Positions 6,448 to 10,785 of a stretch of DNA of 10,785 bases are shown here, in pieces; within the stretch, counting starts at the first letter, position 1, and each line of letters begins with the position of its first letter. Origin of the DNA: Acidobacteriaceae bacterium (GTDB lineage: Bacteria; Acidobacteriota; Terriglobia; Terriglobales; Acidobacteriaceae); contig PMWR01000585.1 in the NCBI GenBank assembly GCA_003166055.1, positions 1-10,785 on the forward strand, given 5' to 3'. The notes under the pieces were generated by a model. That model was given only the letters and a program-made list of their open reading frames with translations, was not told the origin of the DNA and ran no database searches. The translations under genes were made by a program, and so were the position numbers.

Positions 6448-6860
6448 AGTATCCCCGAAGCATCGCCAATTTTCCGGGAATCAATGCGACTGTTTCACGG
6501 AATCGCATTTGAACAGCTTGCGACGGCCATTTTATATCGACGATTTCTCTCGATGGCAGAAAAGGCTTCCACTCACTCAGCGTGCAGTATCCACGGCCGA
6601 TGGCTTCCTTCAATTGCCCTGTATCCTGTGTCAATTGGGCTTCGCTTTGGAAGATTCCACGCAGGAAGTCGAAGAGTCACTTCTTTTCCGATTCTTTGGC
6701 GCTGGCAAGACGATATAAGACCCGATATCCCTTTCGCTGACTCGCTCAAGTGCTTCAGGCGTCAACACGTCAGCCTGCAGTTGTTGAAATAAGGCCCCAT
6801 GCAGCCCAATTCACCTGTCACCTGTGGCTTTCCTCGATATGGTCCTATCGGCGCCGTGTC
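6448..6860. other. 413-bp gap between acr3 and the c-di-GMP gene
   Basis: The gap holds the 3' ends of two convergent genes. No open frame looks like a real gene. After acr3 there is CCCCG with CGGG some 17 bases later but no T-run, so no confident terminator. CACCTGT occurs twice in tandem near 6812-6825. The only hint of coding is on the minus strand at 6631-6810, listed separately. Its poor coding content suggests decayed DNA at the right border of the arsenic island. Confidence 0.5.
6631..6810 (-). pseudogene. Weak coding trace, possible recombinase remnant
   Basis: A 59-codon open stretch without a start codon. Its first part, GALFQQLQADVLTPEALERV, reads like real protein and recalls the C-terminal region of large serine recombinases. 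After that point the frame becomes low quality; a shift of one frame gives YRVLYRLASAKESEKK and then a stop, as if a frameshift had occurred. The resemblance is from memory and weak. It could equally be chance. Confidence 0.15.
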
Positions 6861-9338
6861 TCAATTCACGGATGCTAAATTGGCATGCTGGGCAAGGTTA
6901 GGCGTCATCGTTTCGCGGCGTTCGTAGTGAAGTTTTTTCGCCGTATACATTCTTCTGTCGCCTTCGGCCAGGAGTTGCTCGGAGTCCGCCCCATCTTGCG
7001 GGTAGAAAGCCGCCCCCAGGCTCAGGGACAAGAGATCTTTGCCACACACTTCGCGGCCAGCCTCTTGCGCCAGGGCACTGAGAAGGATTGACCTTTCGCT
7101 GACCGAAGCCGGCGACATGTTGGGCGCGACGATTACAAACTCATCGCCGCCCATTCGCGCCACGTAGTCGTATTCGCGGCACACCTCGCGCATCAAGTTG
7201 GCGAAAAGTTTGAGCACTTTGTCTCCGGCCAGGTGACCATAGCGATCATTGATGTTTTTGAATCCATTTAAGTCGCACACGGTAACTGCGACGGTCGCAT
7301 GCTCCCGCTTACAACGCGCAATCTCCTGTTCCAAATGCAAAGACAAACCCCTTGCATTCTCCAACCCCGTAAGGTAGTCGATGGTGGCCGAGTTCTCCGC
7401 TTGGCGATACTTCAATGCATTCTCGATGAAAAGGGCAACCTTGGAAGTAATGACCTGCAGAATGCGCAGGTGGTCGCTGGTGAACGCATCCGCCTCGGCC
7501 TGATAGAGCGCCAATACGCCTACCGGCCCGGTGACACCTTCGAGGGGCACGGCCAGGGCGGAGCGGAGTTCCACTGCCTTCCTCGGGTCACTCACGAATC
7601 CCCGCTCAACCGCGGGATTCCCATTGACGATGGGGATCGAGTTCTGCGCGACCCAGCCGCAGAGACCTGTCCCCACCGGGATTTCCAGCGACGACAGAAG
7701 CCGATAGTTGTCTCCGCTGACGAATTCGGGCACCAGGAGATCGCCCTTTCGGATGTAGGCGACAATGGAATCGTACGGCACCAGCTTGCGAAGCCTCATC
7801 GCAACCAGGGAGAGAGTCTCGTCCAGGCTCAGGGAGTTGCCCAGGTCCTGGCTCAGTTCGAACAACGTGTGCGCCTCTTGACGGGCGGATGCGATGCAAG
7901 AGAGGAAGTCTGCCTGGCTGCCGCGGCGACGGTTGAGGTCGGCTTCAAACCCGGCGCCCGGCTTTTCGCCCCGCTCCACCCTGCCGGTGAAGCTGTATGA
8001 ATCTTTCTTGGCATTTTCCAGACCGAGGACCGCAGTGGCTTCCAATTCGCGGAAACGGCGCGCAAGAATCTCGACCACTTTGGGATCATAGGATATGCCT
8101 GCCTCCTCCACAACCAGCTGGATCGCTTGATCCAGGGGCAACGCTTTGCGGTATTGGCGATCCGAGGCTACCGCGTCCAAACAGTCCACAGCACCAAAGA
8201 TACGCGCGCCGATGGGGATATCTTCTCCCTTGAGCCCATCCGGATAGCCCATGCCATTCCATTTTTCGTGATGCGCCCTGACGATCGGCGCCACCGGATA
8301 GGGAAAGGCAACCTTTTCCAGGATGTCCGCGCCGACTACCGGATGAATCTTCATCTTCTCGAACTCTTCCGGAGTCAGCCGGCCGGGTTTGTTGATGATG
8401 TGATCGGGGACAGCCAGCTTGCCGATGTCGTGCAGAAGAGCCGCGGCTCGAAGAGCATCCGTGTCTTCTTTGCTGAGCCCGAGTTCCTTTGCAATTTCGA
8501 GGGCATACGTGCGCACGCGATGCAGATGTTGATGGGTCGTATGATCTTTGGCGTCGATGGCCAGAGCCAGGCCTTCGATCGTGCGCAGATGGAGCGCGCA
8601 AACCTGCTCGACATGGTGCTTTTCGGCTGCTACTTGCAACTCTTCGATCGCGACGCGTTTCTTTTGGTCGTCCAGGCGCGCCAGGTACAGTTGAAAGGAC
8701 CTGTGGATGCCGTACATTACGGGCACAATCAGGAGCGCATTCTGCCAACCGACGTAACGGTTGCAGAAGCTGATAAGACCCACCAAGGCAGCACCTGCCA
8801 GGTTGTAGGGAAGGGTCCAGAAGTGCGTTTCCGCCCAGATTCCGCGAAGCGGGCGCTTCTCGACCAGGGCGATGACGACGGCGAGGGGAACGTTGTTTGT
8901 CAGAAAATACGTCAATCCAGCCACAAGGAGCAACAATGGCATGCTGTGTCTGAGAGGCCCCGCCGCTAAGCGATAGGCGAAGTAAGTCATCCAAACGCCG
9001 TTGGAAGCCAAACTGAAGACATTGAAAAGAACCTTAACCGGTTCCGGTCGTTTCGAAGTTTTCCACAGGCTCTGCACCACTGCGGCCGTGCAACTGATGA
9101 CCAACGTCTCGGCCAGCGAAAGTTCCACAACGCCGAGGAGAACGAAGAGGAAGTTCACAGACATGGTAGTCTCCATGCCTGGCAACCTAACCTTCATCGT
9201 GGACGCCAGAATCGCGATCAAAAGGTAGCAGCCAAACTTCACCAGATCGTCGGAGTGCCAGTGCAGGCAGGATGTCACAAGCGCCCCGGCTCCAATCGCT
9301 GCGGTGATGGCGATAAAGATTCTTGCTCGAATTGGCAT
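6861..9338 (-). CDS. Membrane-bound HD-GYP/GAF/GGDEF c-di-GMP signalling protein
   Basis: A protein of 825 residues from ATG 9338; numbering below is from the possible ATG at 9350, which gives 829. Residues about 8-225 are a MASE-like sensory region of several membrane helices. A linker helix leads to an HD-GYP phosphodiesterase domain (about 255-435): His307-Asp308 in LLHDIGKLA, and HHEKWNGMGYPDG with GYP at 368-370, all intact. A GAF domain follows (about 490-645), then a GGDEF cyclase domain with GGDEF at 734-738. RxxD (REYD, 725-728) lies five residues before it and is the inhibitory product-binding site. It appears able both to make and to break down c-di-GMP, with the balance set by the membrane and GAF inputs. 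ATG 9338 is preferred because GGAG lies six bases upstream; ATG 9350 has only AAGG nine bases away. No arsenic-linked motif is visible. Confidence 0.9.
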   Translation of the reverse strand: MPIRARIFIAITAAIGAGALVTSCLHWHSDDLVKFGCYLLIAILASTMKVRLPGMETTMSVNFLFVLLGVVELSLAETLVISCTAAVVQSLWKTSKRPEPVKVLFNVFSLASNGVWMTYFAYRLAAGPLRHSMPLLLLVAGLTYFLTNNVPLAVVIALVEKRPLRGIWAETHFWTLPYNLAGAALVGLISFCNRYVGWQNALLIVPVMYGIHRSFQLYLARLDDQKKRVAIEELQVAAEKHHVEQVCALHLRTIEGLALAIDAKDHTTHQHLHRVRTYALEIAKELGLSKEDTDALRAAALLHDIGKLAVPDHIINKPGRLTPEEFEKMKIHPVVGADILEKVAFPYPVAPIVRAHHEKWNGMGYPDGLKGEDIPIGARIFGAVDCLDAVASDRQYRKALPLDQAIQLVVEEAGISYDPKVVEILARRFRELEATAVLGLENAKKDSYSFTGRVERGEKPGAGFEADLNRRRGSQADFLSCIASARQEAHTLFELSQDLGNSLSLDETLSLVAMRLRKLVPYDSIVAYIRKGDLLVPEFVSGDNYRLLSSLEIPVGTGLCGWVAQNSIPIVNGNPAVERGFVSDPRKAVELRSALAVPLEGVTGPVGVLALYQAEADAFTSDHLRILQVITSKVALFIENALKYRQAENSATIDYLTGLENARGLSLHLEQEIARCKREHATVAVTVCDLNGFKNINDRYGHLAGDKVLKLFANLMREVCREYDYVARMGGDEFVIVAPNMSPASVSERSILLSALAQEAGREVCGKDLLSLSLGAAFYPQDGADSEQLLAEGDRRMYTAKKLHYERRETMTPNLAQHANLASVN

Positions 9339-9433
9339 GGAAAACTCCATCTTGGCAAACCTTAGTGCAAGTTACTGTTTGTCATCCGGTGACTACAGGC
9401 CAATCGAAGCCCTGCCACCCGTACAATGCGCGG

Positions 9434-9511
9434 ACCGTCGGACACGGTGGAAATGAACCATTTCACCCCGAGGGGTATTTGCTCGACTGTAGCCATGGTC
9501 GAGCAAATACC
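9434..9511. repeat. Cluster of inverted repeats between the protease and c-di-GMP genes
   Basis: Four hairpins are packed or overlapped in 78 bp. ACCGT/ACGGT pair at 9434-9448. A stem with one bulged G, GGTGGAAATG with CATTTCACC, spans 9446-9467. ACCCC-GA-GGGGT spans 9465-9476. The strongest is a perfect 14-bp stem, GGTATTTGCTCGAC (9474-9487) with GTCGAGCAAATACC (9498-9511), around a 10-base loop. The last begins 26 bp past the protease stop and is the likely transcription end of that gene, although no T-run follows. Neighbouring stems share bases, so they are mutually exclusive. Confidence 0.75.
9474..9511 (-). terminator. Likely end of protease transcript (14-bp perfect hairpin)
   Basis: The perfect 14-bp stem described for the inverted-repeat cluster lies 26 bp downstream of the protease stop in the direction of transcription. 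It is strong enough to pause polymerase or protect an mRNA end. The sequence after it on the minus strand is CCTCGGGG rather than a run of T, so it is not a classic intrinsic terminator. Confidence 0.4.
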
Positions 9512-9537
9512 ATCTGAGGTCTCTTCCCGTTGTTGGT

Positions 9538-10785
9538 TCAGTTCTTGGTACCCCAGAGGACACTGTTAGCCTGCAAACTGCTGGTGCCCCAAAGGACGGC
9601 GACCGCTTGATCCAGCGCCGAACCGGTACCCCAGAGAACGGCGGTACCAGCCGTCGAACCTGTGCCCCAGAGAACAGCCTCACTCGCCGTCGAGCCAGTG
9701 CCCCAAAGAACGGCCTCACCGGCAGCTGTGCCGGTACCCCACAGGACAGCCTCACCAGTTGTCGAGCCGGTACCCCAGAGGACCGCCTCACCGGCTGTCG
9801 AGTCGGTACCCCAGAGAACCGCCTCACCGGCCGTCGAGCCGGTACCCCAGAGAACAGCGTTTCCCCACATTGCGCCGGTGCCCCAAAGGACCGCGTTGCT
9901 TCCGAGCACGGATGGGCCGTTCACTACGAGGGCGACATTGCCGTTAGGGCCTTCCACCGCGAAAGGTGAGAGGGCGCTGCCCACCGTAGGGGGGGCCAGG
10001 TTGGTGTTTGCCAACGCGGCCTGGATGTCCAGATAGCCAGCACCAACCGTAAAGACGTCGGCCTGCTCGTTAAAAGTCTGGCCGGTGGTCGGATCGGTGA
10101 TTGTCGCGTATTGTTGCAGGCCCTTGAAGGCCGTGAGCATCAGCGCTGCTTTGACTTGATCGGGCGTCAAGTCCGGGTTCTGTTGCAGCATCAGAGCCGC
10201 TGCGCCGGTTACCATGGGCGTGGCCATGCTAGTCCCGCTCAGAATGAAGTAGCTGCTGGAAGTGGCGCCGGTGCCGTTGGTCTGGTAAAGAGAGGTGGGC
10301 GCCTCATTGCCCGGGTTCTCCTGATTCAGAGTGTCCGCTGGAGTGTACAGGGAGACGATGAGGTTGCCCGGAGCCACCAGGTCGGGTTTGATCACCTGAT
10401 CCCCGAATGTCGGCCCCTTGGAACTGTAAGTCGCCGGCACATCGTCCGTTCGATCCGGTGTGCCCATAGTATTCATTGCGCCCACAGTAATGACATACGG
10501 GTCGTTCCCCGGAGAGGTGATGGTGCCGTAGCCAGTGGTGCCCGCATTGTTGTCGCGGCCGTAGTTGCCCGCCGCAACCACAACGGTAATGCCCGCCTGC
10601 CACGCCTGTTCCACGGCCTGGCACAGTGGGTCGGCCGTGTAGCTTTCCCAAACCGGGCCGCCGAGCGAAAGGTTGATGACGCGGATGTTGTAGGTGCTCC
10701 GCAACTGGATGGCGGTCTGAATGGCCGCGATGACCTCACTATAGGAACCCGAGCCATTCACGTCGAGCACCCGAAGGTTGACGAT
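9538..10785 (-). CDS. Secreted subtilisin-like serine protease (S8), partial, with VLWGT repeat tail
   Basis: The C-terminal 415 residues of a subtilase; the gene runs off the right edge, so its signal peptide, propeptide and catalytic Asp and His lie outside. The frame stays open to the edge (IVNLRVLD), so the GTG at 10770 is internal. Visible S8 features are RVINLSLGGP, the oxyanion-hole Asn in VAAGNYG (codon 10564-10566), and the catalytic serine in SGTSMATPMVTGAAALML (codon 10228-10230). The domain ends with GAGYLDIQAAL. After a linker the protein ends in ten VLWGT repeats, mostly 12 residues apart, and stops with VLWGTKN. No sortase, PPC or type IX sorting domain is seen. Similar VxWGT tails occur, as I recall, on acidobacterial S8 proteases; their function is unknown to me. 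It is probably extracellular and degradative, with no visible link to the arsenic genes. Confidence 0.88.
   Translation of the reverse strand: MVNLRVLDVNGSGSYSEVIAAIQTAIQLRSTYNIRVINLSLGGPVWESYTADPLCQAVEQAWQAGITVVVAAGNYGRDNNAGTTGYGTITSPGNDPYVITVGAMNTMGTPDRTDDVPATYSSKGPTFGDQVIKPDLVAPGNLIVSLYTPADTLNQENPGNEAPTSLYQTNGTGATSSSYFILSGTSMATPMVTGAAALMLQQNPDLTPDQVKAALMLTAFKGLQQYATITDPTTGQTFNEQADVFTVGAGYLDIQAALANTNLAPPTVGSALSPFAVEGPNGNVALVVNGPSVLGSNAVLWGTGAMWGNAVLWGTGSTAGEAVLWGTDSTAGEAVLWGTGSTTGEAVLWGTGTAAGEAVLWGTGSTASEAVLWGTGSTAGTAVLWGTGSALDQAVAVLWGTSSLQANSVLWGTKN
9547..9891 (-). repeat. Ten-copy VLWGT coding tandem repeat (36-bp period)
   Basis: VLWGT occurs ten times. The Val codons begin every 36 bp from 9889-9891 down to 9673-9675 and 9637-9639, then after 42 bp at 9595-9597, then at 9559-9561. 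The consensus unit is AVLWGTGSTAGE. Middle copies are nearly identical in DNA, many sharing GGTACCCCAGAG on the plus strand, while the last three copies (C-terminal) have diverged. The unit stays in frame, so copy number can change without breaking the gene. Confidence 0.92.

Noticed and set aside
6448..6480. acr3 terminator from CCCCG and CGGG
   Set aside because: The stem is only four pairs with a long loop and no T-run.
8086..8994. 302-residue minus-strand ORF rich in Arg and Ser
   Set aside because: It is an out-of-frame shadow of the HD-GYP/GGDEF gene with atypical composition.
9547..9891. 36-bp periodic array as a CRISPR
   Set aside because: The period has no spacer of unrelated sequence, the units are coding and in frame with the protease, and no cas gene is near.

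Overview
The window reads as chromosomal DNA of a moderately GC-rich soil-type bacterium, most likely an acidobacterium. This rests on family resemblance: a secreted subtilase with tandem VLWGT repeats, the DNA-binding protein/nucleotidyltransferase pair at the left, and a phage-type integrase tail of a kind I associate with that phylum. It is an inference; no rRNA or other marker gene is present.

Layout. (1) 33-846, minus strand: a winged-helix protein, followed with an 8-bp overlap by a broken gene. The broken gene starts as a nucleotidyltransferase and switches in frame to the C-terminal tail of a tyrosine recombinase, which is the scar of a deletion or recombination. (2) 1011-6447: a complete arsenic-resistance island arranged around one 91-bp divergent control region (4813-4903). 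arsR-acr3 run rightward; arsM-arsC-gap-arsJ run leftward. (3) 6448-6860: 413 bp with no convincing gene, only a weak coding trace. (4) 6861-9338, minus strand: an 825-residue membrane c-di-GMP enzyme (MASE-like membrane region, HD-GYP, GAF, GGDEF). (5) 9434-9511: a dense cluster of inverted repeats. (6) 9538-10785, minus strand: the C-terminal part of a secreted subtilisin-like protease that ends in ten VLWGT repeats and runs off the right edge.

How the genes work together. Arsenate entering the cell has two fates. ArsC reduces it to arsenite, which Acr3 exports or ArsM methylates. Alternatively the island's own GAPDH uses arsenate in place of phosphate to make 1-arseno-3-phosphoglycerate, which ArsJ exports. 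ArsR, with a CVC arsenite-binding motif, probably controls both arms from an inverted-repeat operator over the arsM -10 element. The two divergent promoters are interlocked (each -35 lies within the other promoter), and arsR looks leaderless.

I found no clearly new biological system. The items most worth a second look are the nucleotidyltransferase/integrase chimera, the interlocked leaderless ars promoter, the relocated cysteine pairs in ArsM and ArsR, the inverted-repeat cluster and the VLWGT-repeat tail.
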